Positions 45,564-57,331 of a stretch of DNA of 64,000 nt are shown here, in pieces; position 1 is the stretch's first letter, and every line of letters begins with the position of its first letter. Below the pieces are notes generated by a model, which saw only the letters and a program-made list of their open reading frames with translations, had not been told where the DNA came from and ran no database searches. Origin of the DNA: Aspidapion aeneum. Lineage: Eukaryota > Arthropoda > Insecta > Coleoptera > Brentidae. The stretch lies in contig OY755038.1 in assembly GCA_963576565.1 (NCBI GenBank), forward strand, positions 12,353,756 to 12,417,755, written 5' to 3'. The position numbers were made by a program, and so were the translations under genes.

Positions 45564-46134
45564 CTGTTTTAGACGTTATTTAAATCACAAAAAATATAAC
45601 ATAAATTTGACAAACTGTTAAATTGAGGTGCTAACACCACGTTTAGAACTTGAATATGCAAAAGGAATTATAAATAAAGATGCACGCCTAAACACATCGG
45701 CTGACCTAGTTAGTACGCAAATAAAAAATCCTATTTAAATACTGGTTTTGTTACACTTAATATAGTGATACATAAGAAGAAGTTGTAAACGGGTTTTAAT
45801 GCATACAGTCAACTGAAGAACGGTACTTTATTTATTAAGGTGTTAATTGGTTTATACAGGTCTTCCGTGTTTGTTTGCAGTTTTTCATAGGGACAGTATT
45901 GTTTTTTTTTAGTCTTCCAATTTAACTTTTAGCATAAAATAAGTTTTTGCTTTCATCTTTTTACATCTTTTCAAAAACTGGTCGTAAATTTGTTTTTTGG
46001 AACAGAAACACATGTAAAACAAGTATTTTTTTTCGAAAAACAAATAGTACAATATAAACCAGGGATCAAAGTAGTACATATTATCCCAAAGCGAAATATT
46101 TGTAGTCTGAGCGAAGCGAGAGCTACAATTAATT

Positions 46135-46135
<1 letters not shown>
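45564..46135. other. 5' flank of the secreted-protein gene
   Basis: AT-rich. TATTTAAATAGG on the minus strand at about 45730-45745 could serve as a TATA-type element, about 170 bp before the start codon, but this is weak. No other feature. Confidence 0.35.

Positions 46136-46222
<87 letters not shown>
46136..46222. repeat. (TA)n microsatellite
   Basis: About 43 uninterrupted TA dinucleotides. Open frames of alternating Tyr and Ile across it are artefacts. Confidence 0.98.
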
Positions 46223-46226
<4 letters not shown>

Positions 46227-46244
46227 TTTAAAATAATGTGTGTT

Positions 46245-46750
46245 TCAAGGAAAATATAACAGAGGCTTTTTCGGGTGTTCTTGATGGAATTTGGAAAAAC
46301 CCTCGAATACGTCAATTTTGTTTGCGGAGAGACACTGTTTGGCTATCTTAAAATGTTACAAACTTTTAAGCACGCACCTTTTTCGAAGGTTAAACTTTAT
46401 CCCTTGATTTTTCTTTACAACCGTGTAAAAATTTCGAAGAAGTATTGACTTGTTTTTAAAATATTTACCTCCTTTCAGATCGCTCCATTGCAGATTTGGA
46501 AATTTGGAATAGGGATCGATGAATTTTCGAAACTTTTACACGGTAGTAAGAACCATCAAGATACCTTGAAAGCACGGTTTCATTTGACCCATTTCCCCTA
46601 TTTAAAATATGGTGGTAAAGTTTATACCTCAAAGGGGGCGTGTGCTACAAAAATTGCAGGATAGCTAAAGTGTTCATAGGGTTTTTCAAACTCCATCAAG
46701 AAATACCCGTAAAGCCTCTGGTAAGTCTTCGTAAAAACACACTGTGCCTA
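46245..46750. mobile_element. Fold-back element
   Basis: The arms match in inverse orientation: AACAGAGGCTTTTTCGGGTG at about 46258 against the complement of CCCGTAAAGCCTCTG near 46705, and CCGTGTAAAA near 46421 against TTTTACACGG near 46535. The centre is near 46480. No ORF. Confidence 0.7.
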
Positions 46751-47403
46751 TATTTTCCTTTTAAATGTGATTTTTATTTTTTTAGGGATTAAAACTTCTT
46801 TTTTACTACTTCTAATATTTTTAGAATCAGAATAATTTTCGAACAATCTTTAAAAAAAAACTACATTAAAAAATAGTTATTTACAAAAAAACAAAAAATC
46901 TGTTAACAAAAACGTGAAAAAATAATAAAGGATATGACGCAAAATATAAAAAGAGAGTTGTGTCTATATATTGCCCAACAGCATTTAATACTTGAACCAC
47001 TGATTGGATTTTGGTCCGATCTTTCCCTTTTGAAATCCTTTTTATGAAGGAGTGAGAACTTATAATAATAATAATAATATATTAATTTATTGTGAAGTAG
47101 TTACATTTTAAGATACTAATACACTAAAAACTATTTTTAAATCTAAATTATTATTAAACTCACTAGCTTGAACAAAATAAGAAATTAAATAGCGGTTTTT
47201 AAAGGAAGTTTTTTATAACATTGCTAATTAATTGCTAAAAGTTATGGCTTTCCTACCACAAAGAGAGAGTTTTGTGTTTTCCATATTTTTAATTTATTAT
47301 TAACCATAAAAATCTTATAGAATACAATTTATTTTATTTTTTTAAAAACCGACCACTAATTTCTGACTACCAGTCAAATTACCAAAAAATATTTTTATCC
47401 TGT
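46751..47403. other. Intergenic, AT-rich
   Basis: Nothing beyond a short TAA-rich run at about 47060 is recognised. Confidence 0.4.
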
Positions 47404-47646
47404 TTAAAAGTTATAATGGATATCGGGCGTATCATATTTCTCCCACTCGAACTTTTTAGTTTCTTTTCGGGGATCAGTTGGTAGTCTTTGAAAATTGTTA
47501 TATCCCAAAGCGTTTCTGGCTTGCTGCGAATCTTTTGGGGTGGTGTGGGGCCCAAAGGCTTGAGGCTCTTCTATATAAATCGATCGCTGCGGACTAGCTT
47601 TGCCTACTTGAATTAGAATCAAGAAGGATACGAGGCAGAATATTAT
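47404..47646 (-). CDS. Small secreted protein, terminal exon
   Basis: An acceptor TTTTTTTTTCCAG precedes 47646, and the open frame then runs 80 codons to the stop. It starts IIFCLVSFLILIQVGKASPQ, the hydrophobic core and cleavage region of a signal peptide whose first residues must come from an upstream exon that was not located. The mature part of about 65 residues is polar, with IYIEEPQAFGPHTTPKDSQQ and a C-terminus ending HYNF. The split signal peptide matches the architecture of the gene at 43792-45563 on the same strand. No domain is recognised. Confidence 0.6.
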   Translation of the reverse strand: MIFCLVSFLILIQVGKASPQRSIYIEEPQAFGPHTTPKDSQQARNALGYNNFQRLPTDPRKETKKFEWEKYDTPDIHYNF

Positions 47647-47950
47647 CTGGAAAAAAAAATATTTGCATTATATTTAAACACTTAAAAATTATGTCAAACT
47701 AGTTTGAGTGTATTATAAAAATTTAAGATAATTTTCTCAGTATTTTGTTAAGTAACCTTTTCTCATAATTTACTTTTTTTAAATCTTAAACTCTCTTTGA
47801 TGATAGAATAGAAAGCTCTTTTATTTAAAAGGAATACACTAAGAATTTTTAAAGAGTAGTTTATTGATAGTTTGATCAAGAAAGAATTAGGAGAAAAATA
47901 AATAACTAGATAACGAGACACATAAAAAGAACAGTGCAGTCATGTTTATA

Positions 47951-48775
47951 CAGGGTGTTAATAAAATATGTTGCCAATCTTCATAGGATTATTTTTGAGT
48001 AATTTTAAGAAAAAATCTTCAAATAAATATGGTTCCGCAAATTATTAGTTTTTGAGATACAAGGTTTCAATTTTATGTTGGTTTTCTCTTTACAGCTCGT
48101 GTAGTTTTTCAGATGATTGGCTCAAATTCTGAACGTATATTTAGCAATAAAGTATACATCATTAAACATTTTAAATATCAGGAAAAAACTACAGGGTGTT
48201 ATTTTCTCATGGGTTATGCCCCCTTTTTGTCCCCCAGAACTTTTTTGACATTAGCGAATGGCAGCTTCAAAAATATAAAATGGATTCTTTATTTTATTAT
48301 CGATTATTTTAACTTTTTGTATCTCTAATCGTTCTTGAGAAAAAAAACAAAAAAAATGACATTGACATTATTTAAAATAGTTACTACATTACATTATTTT
48401 AATTTTATGCGAGTTTAATATAATTTCTGAATAGCAATCGAAAATACAAATGATTTTTTTTGTCTTTTTTCTCAAAAACGGTTAGAGATATAAAAAATTG
48501 CAAGAAATGAAAAAGTTTCTGACTAAAACAAGGCATTCATTTTATATTTTTGAATTTACCAGTGACTTACTGCAAAAAAGTTTTGGGGAAAAAGGGGGCA
48601 TGGTCACGGAACAAATATCACCCTGTAGTTTTTTCTTAATATTTGGCATGCTTAATGATGTATGCCTTGTAGTTAAATACACGTTCCAGATTTGATTCTT
48701 AAAAGCTAAGCATTTGCGGATCTATGTTTATACAAAGTTTTTTTTCATAAAATCACTCAAAGAATAATCTCTTGG
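47951..48775. mobile_element. Long-TIR MITE, right end lost, interrupted at its centre
   Basis: Starts CAGGGTGTTAATAAAATATG after a TA. Its left arm (to 48190) is matched by the complement of 48626-48775 (GCATTTGCGGATCTATGTTT against its partner near 48025). The outermost part of the right arm is missing. A second MITE sits between the arms. It is related to family B at 1274-2016. Confidence 0.65.
48192..48625. mobile_element. TA-flanked palindromic MITE nested in the previous one
   Basis: Begins CAGGGTGTTATTTTCTCATG and ends in the complement of CAGGGTGATATTTG. Both arms carry a (C)n or (G)n run beside ATGCCCCC, and TATCTCTAA words. It is flanked by TA at 48190-48191 and 48626-48627 and lies at the centre of the older palindrome. 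Confidence 0.75.
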
Positions 48776-48897
48776 GTGAGAGTATTTTTTTATTTTACAT
48801 GTCGCATTTTTGTGTTTATGATTTTGTTTTGCTCTTAACTATTGTTCAGGGCTTTTATAGAGTTTATTTAAATATTATTATTTTCTGTTATAACAGT

Positions 48898-49368
48898 TGT
48901 TAGTCCACGGTTAGAAAAATGTTAAAGGCAATGGACTGTAAATATTTTAATTAATGAAATCGCGAACCAACATAAATATTGATATGAAATTACGAAATAA
49001 TCAAAATGTCCATAGGTAAAATATTGGTGGCACACAACGGTAATCAGAACAATGCACTCACCAGTTTTGCAGCCAAATTCTCCTCGTTCCAAGGGGCCCC
49101 TGCTGGATCTAATGATGTCACCACGTAGCTGATGGGTTGAAGTTTCTAGTTCTATGCTTCAGTACACAAAAATCGAGCACTTTCAGGTGTAGATATTTGA
49201 AATAGTTGGAGAACGAAATTAACACGCCTTTTTCTCTAGGCGATTGACAAGGATCTCACTTGTTGTTGGTACGCATGTCCAAATACGCGGAATGCGCTTT
49301 GTCCTTCATACAGTTGTGTGTTTTTAAAAATATATATAAACAACCGCGAAATTTAGCGGGAGCTAACA
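48898..49368 (-). repeat. 3' LTR of the BEL/Pao element
   Basis: 471 bp, TG...CA ends extended to TGTTAG/CTAACA. Almost identical to 55209-55679. Confidence 0.95.
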
Positions 49369-49606
49369 TAACTGCCCTCCAAAACACACAATTTTAGAAT
49401 CTCAACCGGACAGATATAGATATAAGAAAAAGAATCGACCGATAAATATAAATGAATGAAAATAGATAAGTATCGTAAGTTTATTTAGAGATAACGAAAT
49501 CCCGAAAAAAGGCAAAACAAACAAACAAAAAATTCAAGAAAAAAAATTAAAAATAAAAAAAAACCTATTGTAATACGCGGTAAAAGGTAGAAAATTAAAA
49601 TTACTT

Positions 49607-51526
49607 TTAATTTGGCAAGAGGCAGAGTTTTACAACTGGCCGCTTATAAACACCGGTAACCGTTTGTACCGTCGCAACACGCACCTGACCGTCCCCGCCG
49701 GGATGCAGTTCTTCTTCTTTCAAAGGCGTTTGAATGTGATCACTTGTTATGATAACCAAATCATTTAATTTGATATTTGGGGACGAATCAGCCCACTTGT
49801 GTCGCTGTTGTAGCGTATGCAAATACTCTATAGAATACCGTTTCCAAAAATCATTATGTAGTTTTTGGATTAGTTGCCATCTCGAGAGCCGATTTAGGGG
49901 AACCTCGGACAAATCTGACTCAGGAATTTCTGAATTAAAGGGTTCAAGTGTCAAAAAATGCCCAGGGGTAAGAGGTTGAAGATCGTGTGGGTCTGAAGAG
50001 GCAGGAGATAAAGGGCGACTATTAAGTACGGCTTCTATGCGACAGGTAAGGGTGGACATCTCCATGATAGACAACTTCTGGTCGCCGACGACTCGTACAA
50101 AGTGAGTTTTAAAACTTTTGACGCCAGCTTCTGCCAGGCCATTGAAATGTGGACTGAGAGGAGGTCCCAGATGCCAACGAATAGAAAGTCTGGTGGCAGC
50201 ACTTCTTGCGTAATCCAGTAATTGGTTACGAAACCCTATAAAATTACTGCCTTGATCTGACCAGCATTGCGTCACGCTTCCGCGTCTGGAAATGAATGGA
50301 TGGAATGCACCTACGAACCCTTCGGTGGACAGTTCCATGGTTAATTCCAAATGCACGCAATGTGTGGCCGTACAGACAAACACACAGACATACGATTTGA
50401 AAGCTTTACAACCACGGTAACGATGAGGAATCACAAAGAAAGGTCCACAAAAGTCGATAGCTACACTCGAAAAAGGTTTAAGTTGATTGATTCGATGAGC
50501 GGGAAGTGAACTCATTATGGGCGGTCTATAGGGTTTAGGGTTGATTCTAAAACATTGCAAGCACTTGGATATGGTTCTTTGAATTGCCCGTCTGGCAGAT
50601 AATATCCAAAATTGCTGTAAAAGCAGATTATGTAATGTTTTAAACCCAGGATGAAGATATTGTCGATGAGCGGACTCGATAAGAAGTGTAGTTAAACGAT
50701 GGTCACTCGAAAGTAAGACGGGGTGTTTTGCAGAATAAGACAAAAGGTCAGATTTTTGTAATCTGCCACCGACTCTAATGATATTATTCTCATCAAGAAA
50801 AGGTGAAAGTTTTCGCAAAGGTTTCGGTATTGGTTTATCCTTAGATAACGCGGAAAAAAGCTCAGAAAAACAAGAACCTTGCACGCGTTTGATAAGAAGG
50901 TGTAACGCACTTTGCATCTCACCGGTGGTAGGAAAAACAATATTCTCAAAAATAACTTTTTGGTCCGGCGGCTTAGTGGGTTTTTGATAGGAATGGTTTT
51001 GAAAAAGGTTAACTATTCGAAGGACATAACAAATGATACGTTGAATTTTTGATATAGAGGAATATTTGATAAGAAGCTGATCTAAGAAGTTGACATCAAT
51101 TATCGCATTGCAACAGACTTTTGGCTTTTCCTCCAGATTAATATCTCCGAAATCAATCGGCATTTTTGATTTATGAAAATCGGGCCATTCGTTTTCGGGA
51201 GACCACAAAAACGACGGTGCGTTCCACCACATGTCATGTGACATGAGCTGTGAAGGGGTGGCCCCTCGTGACGCAATATCGGCTGCATTTAAAGCAGAAG
51301 GAATGTAGCGCCATGAGTTTGAAGGAATGATTTCTTGGATTCTACTGACTCGATTTCCAACAAAGGTTTGCCAGCGATTAGGAGGGGATGAAAGCCAGTG
51401 CAATACGACTTGTGAATCGCAGAAAGTAACGATATTTGTAAAAGTTATTTTTCCTTCATAGCTAGATAAAACGAAGTCAATTAATTCGCTTAAAAGAAAT
51501 GCGCCTAGGAGTTCTAGCCTAGCCAA
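49607..51526 (-). pseudogene. BEL/Pao pol: RNase H end, integrase
   Basis: Starts with the RNase H region (LELLGAFLLSELI and VTFCDSQVVLHWLS), then the integrase zinc region (HRQYLHPGFKTLH ... SKCLQCFR), and the catalytic triad Asp in VAIDFCGPF, Asp in CWSDQGSNF and Glu in GLAEAGVKSF. The C-terminal part (DLVIITSD, GRVVKLC-like VAT VQTVTGVYKRPVVK) ends at TAA 49607-49609. It is separated from the preceding part of pol by a short frameshift at about 51527-51600. Integrase itself looks intact. Confidence 0.9.
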
Positions 51527-51537
51527 AGTTTGTGACT

Positions 51538-52329
51538 TTATAGGCCTAGATTTGGCAGATATGAGAGAAACAGATATATTGTTTCCTCTTCTACACGAAA
51601 ATATACGAGGCCTGCGTAGCCTCGAATTGAAGCGTCACAGAAGCCGATGATTTGACAGGTATTGGTTTTTGACAGTTTGATTTGTCGGGGTAATTGAAAA
51701 TTGGAAAGAAGCGGGAATTCAGAACGAAGTTTGTTCCAAGAGTCGATGATAGAAGAATCTGGTTCTTCGTCCCAGCCTATTTTCGATATCCACAACTGTT
51801 GCAAAATAAATTTTGCTTGTAGCAACAAGGGACAAAGAAAACCTAAGGGATCGAAGATTGTTCCTATGATAGATAAAATAGAACGTTTGGTTGGGGGTTT
51901 GTCCTTCATTCGGCATTGATAAGAAAAAATGTCGTTTTTTGGATGCCATTGAAGTCCTAAAACTTTGATAAAGTGGGGTTCCTCCTTGTCGAAAGAGAGA
52001 GGCATTTGACGATCGGACTCTGGCAATGTTGCCAATAACTCAGGACAATTGCTTGCCCATTTTTTAAGTTCGAATCCTCCCGACTTCAACAAATCATTGA
52101 GTTCTGTTTGAAGGGAGAGAGCTTCAGAAAGCGAAGGGCTAGTTCCCAAGATATCGTCGATATAGATTGACGTTTTTAGAACAGTACTAGTCATAGGAAA
52201 ACGTTCCTTTTCTCTCTCTGCCAGCTCATTTAAGGTACGCATGGCTAGAAAAGGTGAGCATGTCATGCCAAAAGTGACAGTAGAAAGTTCCCACACTGAA
52301 AGTGGGTCCTGTGGAGAAAACCTCCACAA
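51538..52329 (-). pseudogene. BEL/Pao pol: reverse transcriptase second half
   Basis: Begins WRFSPQDPLSVWELSTVTFG and contains the catalytic YIDD in TSIYIDDILGTS, then the connection (KDKPPTKRSILSIIGTIFDP) and the start of RNase H (GFCDASIRGYAGLVYF). The frame is lost at its far end, where the AKSR-x-PIK... sequence expected before LARLELLGAF lies in another frame. Confidence 0.9.
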
Positions 52330-54218
52330 TATCCTTTGATAAGGACTTGACGGAACATCTGTTTGATGTCAGCAATGTAGGCAATAGGATTAAGACGAAA
52401 CGTAAGGAGTAAAGAAGCAATATCCTTTTGAAGTTTCGGTCCAGATAACAATGTGTCATTGAGACTAATATTTTTTGGGGTGACTGCCGAACAATCCCAG
52501 ACTACCCTTAATGTTGTACTCAAGCTTTCCGGCTTTAATACGCAATGATGTGCTAAAAAACACGATACGTCGACCTTTGGTTGACTAGATAAAACTAAAC
52601 TCATATGATTAGAATCGATATAGTCTTGCATGAAACTTGAATAGGCAGTGTACAGATCAGGATTTTTGATTAATCTATTTTCTAGAAGTAAAAATCTACG
52701 ATAAGCTTGCGGATAAGTATTTCCTAGGTCAGGGTTTATTTTATCTTTAAACGGAAGATCTACCATGAATCTACCGCTCGGTTGCCGTACTACACTAGCA
52801 GTAAAAATTGATTCTGCCTGTTTTTCTTCCTTTGATAAGATTTGTTTTTTAGGCAAATGTTCGATTTCCCAAAACCTAGGGAGAATGACCTCTAAAGGAG
52901 GTGAATGACTCGTTAAAAAACAACTGGTTCGTTCCGTAAGACTACCTACTTCGTCAACCTTTCCCATGACGACCCAGCCAAAGATAGTTTCAAGGGCTGA
53001 AGGCTGCCCTACCTGTCCAAGAACCCTGCCCTCCTTGAATATCTGTGCGAATAGCTCGCAACCAATAACCAGGTCCACAGGTCTAGATTTGAAATAAGAT
53101 TGGTCGGCAAGTTTAAGGTCTTCCAAGTGTTTCCACTGATTATCGTTCAAAGAGAATGTAGGCATATTGGAACATAGTTGTGGAACAACAATTGCTTCGA
53201 AATTAAGTAAAGGAGTGACTTGTCCTTGTGGCTTAATGTGACATTGAACGAGCCCTTTGGAAGTGAAAGAAGACATCTGATTTAATCCGAATATTTCAGT
53301 GGTGTAACTTCGCCTAGGAAGATTAAGACGCTGAATACACTTTTCACTGATGAATCCTGTCTGTGATCCAGAATCAAGCAGTGCCCTTACGGGTTGAAAA
53401 TTTCCGCAACCGTCCATAACATCTATTATGGCGGTGCATAAAAGAAAGGTACCTGAAGGTCCTGAGGCATTTAATGACACATGAAGATTATTGACAGGTG
53501 GTGTGTGAATGACAGGACTAGTATCTTGGCTTCCAGACTCTTGATTAGTTTCTAAGATATGAGTTAAAGTGTGGTGCCTTTTACTATTGCAAGTCCTGCA
53601 TGAATATTTTGATTTGCACGTATCTACATCATGCAAGGGATGAAAACACGCTAGACATAATTTTTTCTGTTTGACGAAAGATAGGCGATCGATAGGTGAG
53701 AGATCAAGAAATGTTTGACATTTCGAAAGCACGTGACCTTGATTACACCGGAAACATTTTATTCCCGTACTTGAATTAGTTGAGGTGCCAGCCAGTCCTA
53801 TAAAAGGCGAATTGGATGATTTATAGGTAGGCTTTTGCCCAAACTGATTTCGCATAGAATTTGAATTTTGATAGGTAGGCTTTTGCCCAGACTGATTTTG
53901 CATAGAATTTGATTTTTGATAGATAGGCACCCTTTTGGGTGCTGTTGATTGAGGAAGTGATTCCAAAACTTTACATCTTTTTTCTAGAAATTGAAAAAGT
54001 GACTGAAAAGTGGGAATTTCGGTATTAGTATTGGCGTGACTCATTTCGAAATTTGAACACGTTGGAATATCCAATTTTTCTAATAAAATGAAAAAAATAA
54101 TAAAGTCCCAACTGTCAACGTCAAAGCTAAGTGATTTTAAAATTTCTAGGGATTCAGAAAAGGTGTCAATTAAATTACGCAATTCTTTAGCTGACTCGTT
54201 TTTTAAGGTGGAGTTCAT
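52263..54218 (-). pseudogene. BEL/Pao gag end, protease and start of reverse transcriptase
   Basis: The first part completes Gag, with about two copies of a repeated Gln/Ser/Asn segment containing GQKPTY, followed by a zinc knuckle (CFRCNQGHVLSKC) and further Cys pairs (CLACFHPLHDVDTC). The aspartic protease motif ALLDSGSQTGF lies about 285 residues in. The reverse transcriptase begins with VDLPFKDK and reaches IADIKQMFRQVLI, where about eight residues and the frame are lost before QRILWRFSP in the next entry. The ATG overlaps the stop of the preceding frame as ATGA. Confidence 0.9.
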
Positions 54219-54868
54219 AATGAGCTTAAAGCATCATTTGCGAGGTCTCGCTTGTTTTGATATCTATTGACTAATTTGTCATAAGCAATTTTATAATTTT
54301 GATCAGATAAGCTAATCCCTGATATCAATTTTAAAGGCTCATCCTCGAGATATGAAAATAAATATTGAAGTTTTCGAACGTTACTTAGACTTTGATTTTG
54401 ATCTATAATGTTATTAAAAAGATCGAAAAAGCTTGGCCATAATTTTTTATCACCTCGAAATATGGGAATACCTAACTCTTTGAGTTTTGGAGTTTCGTTT
54501 TGTCGAACATATGATCCCGAAAAGGATGGGGCCTCAACCGGAAATATTTTAGAGTAAACCCCCTTACACGCATAAAAATATTTACGAGCTTCTGAAAGGA
54601 TCGCATCCTGCGTTTTAAACTCCTCGTCGTCCGTGTCGTCTATCAACATAATGACGTCATTATGTGCCCGCATGCATTTATCGAAGGTTTCATCCAAATC
54701 GGCATACCTCACTTGAAACTCGTTTCTCGCTCTTTCATCCTTTTCCGCGGTCTGCGACAACACATAACACTCGGTGATCGCAGATAAAAAACCCTTGCGT
54801 TTTTGCGCGGCTCTTTTGACAGACATGATTTTACCTTTGAAATGACGAAATTGTCGGTAAATATACAA
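54215..54868 (-). pseudogene. BEL/Pao gag, N-terminal part
   Basis: 217 codons; translation probably starts at MSVKRAAQKRK (54824-54826). It contains the DUF1759-type Pao Gag core: LGIPIFRGDKKLWPSFFDLF and SNVRKLQYLFSYLEDEPLKL, ending NDALSSL at a TGA that overlaps the next ATG. In related elements Gag and Pol are one frame, so this is either a one-base shift or a stop-start coupling. Confidence 0.85.
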
Positions 54869-55208
54869 TTAACGCTAAATTAATGCTTCTGAAATAGAAA
54901 AATGACGAATTGTCGAAAATATGCACTAATTTATCGCAATTGATGAAAATTGTTTTAAATATCGAAATGATATGGTACACCACTGAACGTTTGTTTTGTT
55001 TGTTTTGATTCCTACTTCCTACTCGCTTTGTTTATACCACGCGGAGTAGACCCGTTACCATGGCAGCGGACCAAAAACAAGTACTGCGCCGACTTTCTCT
55101 CGTCGTTTCAATACGATTGACAAAATTCAAGGCCGCCTTGATCTTGGCATATTAATACCGTCGTATGGATTTATTATTTAAAATAATTCGGTTCGGAGGA
55201 ACACTTTA

Positions 55209-55679
55209 TGTTAGTCCACGGTTAGAAAAACGTTAAAGGCAATGGACTGTAAATATTTTAATTAATGAAATCGCGAACCAACATAAATATTGATATGAAA
55301 TTACGAAATAATCAAAATGTCCATAGGTAAAATATTGGTGGCACACAACGGTAATCAGAACAATGCACTCACCAGTTTAGCAGCCAAATTCTCCTCGTTC
55401 CAAGGGGCCCCTGCTGGATCTAATGATGTCACCACGTAGCTGAAGGGTTGAAGTTTCTAGTTCTATGCTTCAGTACACAAAAATCGAGCACTTTCAGGTG
55501 TAGATATTTGAAATAGTTGGAGAACGAAATTAACACGCCTTTTTCTCTAGGCGATTGACAAGGATCTCACTTGTTGTTGGTGCGCATGTCCAAATACGCG
55601 GAATGCGCTTTGTCCTTCATACAGTTGTGTGTTTTTAAAAATATATATAAACAACCGCGAAATTTAGCGGGAGCTAACA
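55209..55679 (-). repeat. 5' LTR of the BEL/Pao element
   Basis: 471 bp; for the minus-strand element this is the transcription-initiating LTR. It carries TTTATATATATTTTT near its start on that strand, a possible TATA element. Confidence 0.93.
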
Positions 55680-55684
55680 ACAGT

Positions 55685-56097
55685 CCAATTTGAATTATAA
55701 CAAAAATGCTGTATGAGAACTTTCATAAAGGGTTTGGTCAAAATCGCAGTTATATATTTAGTTTCGGAGATAAGAAGCCTTTTTCACACCGTTCGTTCGC
55801 GAACACAACATATTATATTCGCATATAACTGATAACTGATTCATCCAATTATGTTAAAATAATAGGTTAGATGTTTTTTTTAATGGGCAATTAGAGGGAA
55901 TAAAAATTTTAAAAACAATTTTTAACTTTTTCTTAATGAACCTGGGCACAAAACGCCAAAACAAGTATTTGCTTATTTTCGAGATATAGGAATCCATTTG
56001 ATAGAAGTTTGCACTCTTCAACATATAAGTAAAATTTTGAAAAATCCTTGTACACGCCTTCATTATAAATCAAATAAAACATTTAATTTTCATAAAT
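55685..56097. other. Intergenic
   Basis: No gene or clear repeat is recognised. Confidence 0.4.
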
Positions 56098-56256
56098 CAA
56101 GCGCGGATTTGAGGGGGGTAATGGGGTAATTACCCCCCCCCCTAGAAACAAAAATATGCACTTTTTCCTAATAAAATAAGGGAAAACAGGAGAATTACCC
56201 CCCTAGAAAAAAAATTATATGACGTCGCCCTAGATTTTAACCCAGATCCGCGCTTA
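56098..56256. mobile_element. Small hAT-type MITE with 8-bp target duplication
   Basis: 159 bp, beginning CAAGCGCGGATTTGAGG, ending in the complement of TAAGCGCGGATCTGG. Flanked by TCATAAAT at 56090-56097 and 56257-56264. A fragment of the same right end is at about 32290. No ORF. Confidence 0.85.
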
Positions 56257-56264
56257 TCATAAAT

Positions 56265-56935
56265 GGATGACAAAAGTTATTGTGCAATGATTATAAATAT
56301 TTTTTTAATTGCAATTTTTTTTCTATACGACCCACACGATCAAGACTGCATAATCTCTTTTAACCGGTATGAGTTAAGTCATTATAGTTGTGCATATTAT
56401 GGAACTAGTGATGTAATGAGCTAATTACATCACTACAGTGATTTAATATGTACGTAACTAATTTTAATTAACGTTATTTTGATTTTTTGACCAATCGAAT
56501 TAGACCGAACCGAACCGAACCTCTTAAAATTTTTGTTTTCTTTAAAACGCCGTTTTTAACAGTTTTTGAGAAAATTATTCCCTTGATAGTATAGGGAATT
56601 TTTTTATCAAAAAAGCAATGTTTTAATGAAAACAATCGAGAGGTTGGGACACAGTAAACGGCTCGGTTAGGTCGGTTTTTTTCCTGGGTTTCTTGGTAAT
56701 CTGTGGGTTGGGAGAGCTGGATTTGCAAAGCGCAAGGAAGCGAATAAAGTTCATACCATCCTAGTAATATAAATAACTATTATAATAAGCTAATAAACTT
56801 TACCGCACTAATTTTGTTTACTTTTTGGTCCTTCATTACTTTTTGTCCTTTCTAAAAAGCAAGTGATTAGTTGAGCAGTGTATGTGGGTCTGAAGAAGGC
56901 TCCAGAAAACTCACGTTTTATTACTACACGAATCT
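56265..56935. other. Intergenic upstream of the heat-shock gene
   Basis: AT-rich with a short run of ACCGAACCGAACC at about 56502. The 84-codon minus frame here has no domain. Confidence 0.4.
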
Positions 56936-57225
56936 TTTAGGAACGTTCTCGTCTTCACTTTATCCTTCTCTCGCGTGTACTTAAAAAGAGAGACAGATGG
57001 GGAATCTCCACGTGGGATTTGCAAACAGGTTTAAACGATTTAGTTCGAGAACAATTGAATTTCGTCTGGTAACAAACAACCTTGGAAAATTCTAGATGTC
57101 TGCTTGTCCTTTTTCAGTATGGTGGCAAGAAAAAAGACAAAAGATGAATTTTCCCGAAAGGCGTCGCGAAAAGGTCTGGAATATTCGAAGGAATATAAAA
57201 GCCCAGGCGTTCTGTCAAACCGGCA
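56936..57225 (+). promoter_or_regulatory. Heat-shock promoter: HSEs and TATA box
   Basis: Heat-shock elements (alternating GAA and TTC with 2-nt gaps) are visible at 56941-56948 (GAACGTTC), 57085-57097 (GAAAATTCTAGAT, three units) and about 57178-57192 (GAATATTCGAAGGAA). TATAAAAG lies at 57194-57201, so transcription should start near 57220-57230, giving a leader of about 105 nt. This layout is classic for a heat-inducible small heat-shock gene. Confidence 0.8.
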
Positions 57226-57331
57226 AGTTTAAATTTGAAAAGCAACGAGTTCTAATCAAAGCAGAAAAAAGCGAATTTTCAAGTGATTTTTGCTAAAGTA
57301 GTGAAGTTAAAGAAAAATCAACCAAGTGAAG

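Larger units (their letters stand above)
48898..55679 (-). mobile_element. BEL/Pao LTR retrotransposon, full length, recently inserted
   Basis: Two 471-bp LTRs (48898-49368 and 55209-55679), starting TGTTAG and ending CTAACA, differ at only about four positions. The target duplication ACAGT is identical on both sides (48893-48897, 55680-55684). Between them on the minus strand lie gag and pol with the order protease, reverse transcriptase, RNase H and integrase typical of BEL/Pao. A purine-rich tract (TTTTGGAGGGCAG on the minus strand) adjoins the 3' LTR. No TGG-starting primer-binding site is obvious beside the 5' LTR. The reading frame is broken at least twice in pol, so this copy cannot make its own enzyme. 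Confidence 0.95.

Noticed and set aside
45909..46315. Open frames of alternating Tyr and Ile
   Set aside because: They are translation of the (TA)n microsatellite.
47750..47775. ATGAGAAAAG followed by GTTACT as first exon of the small secreted protein
   Set aside because: The donor is poor and the phase does not fit the downstream exon.
49749..51919. Plus-strand open frames within the BEL/Pao element
   Set aside because: Antisense shadows of pol.
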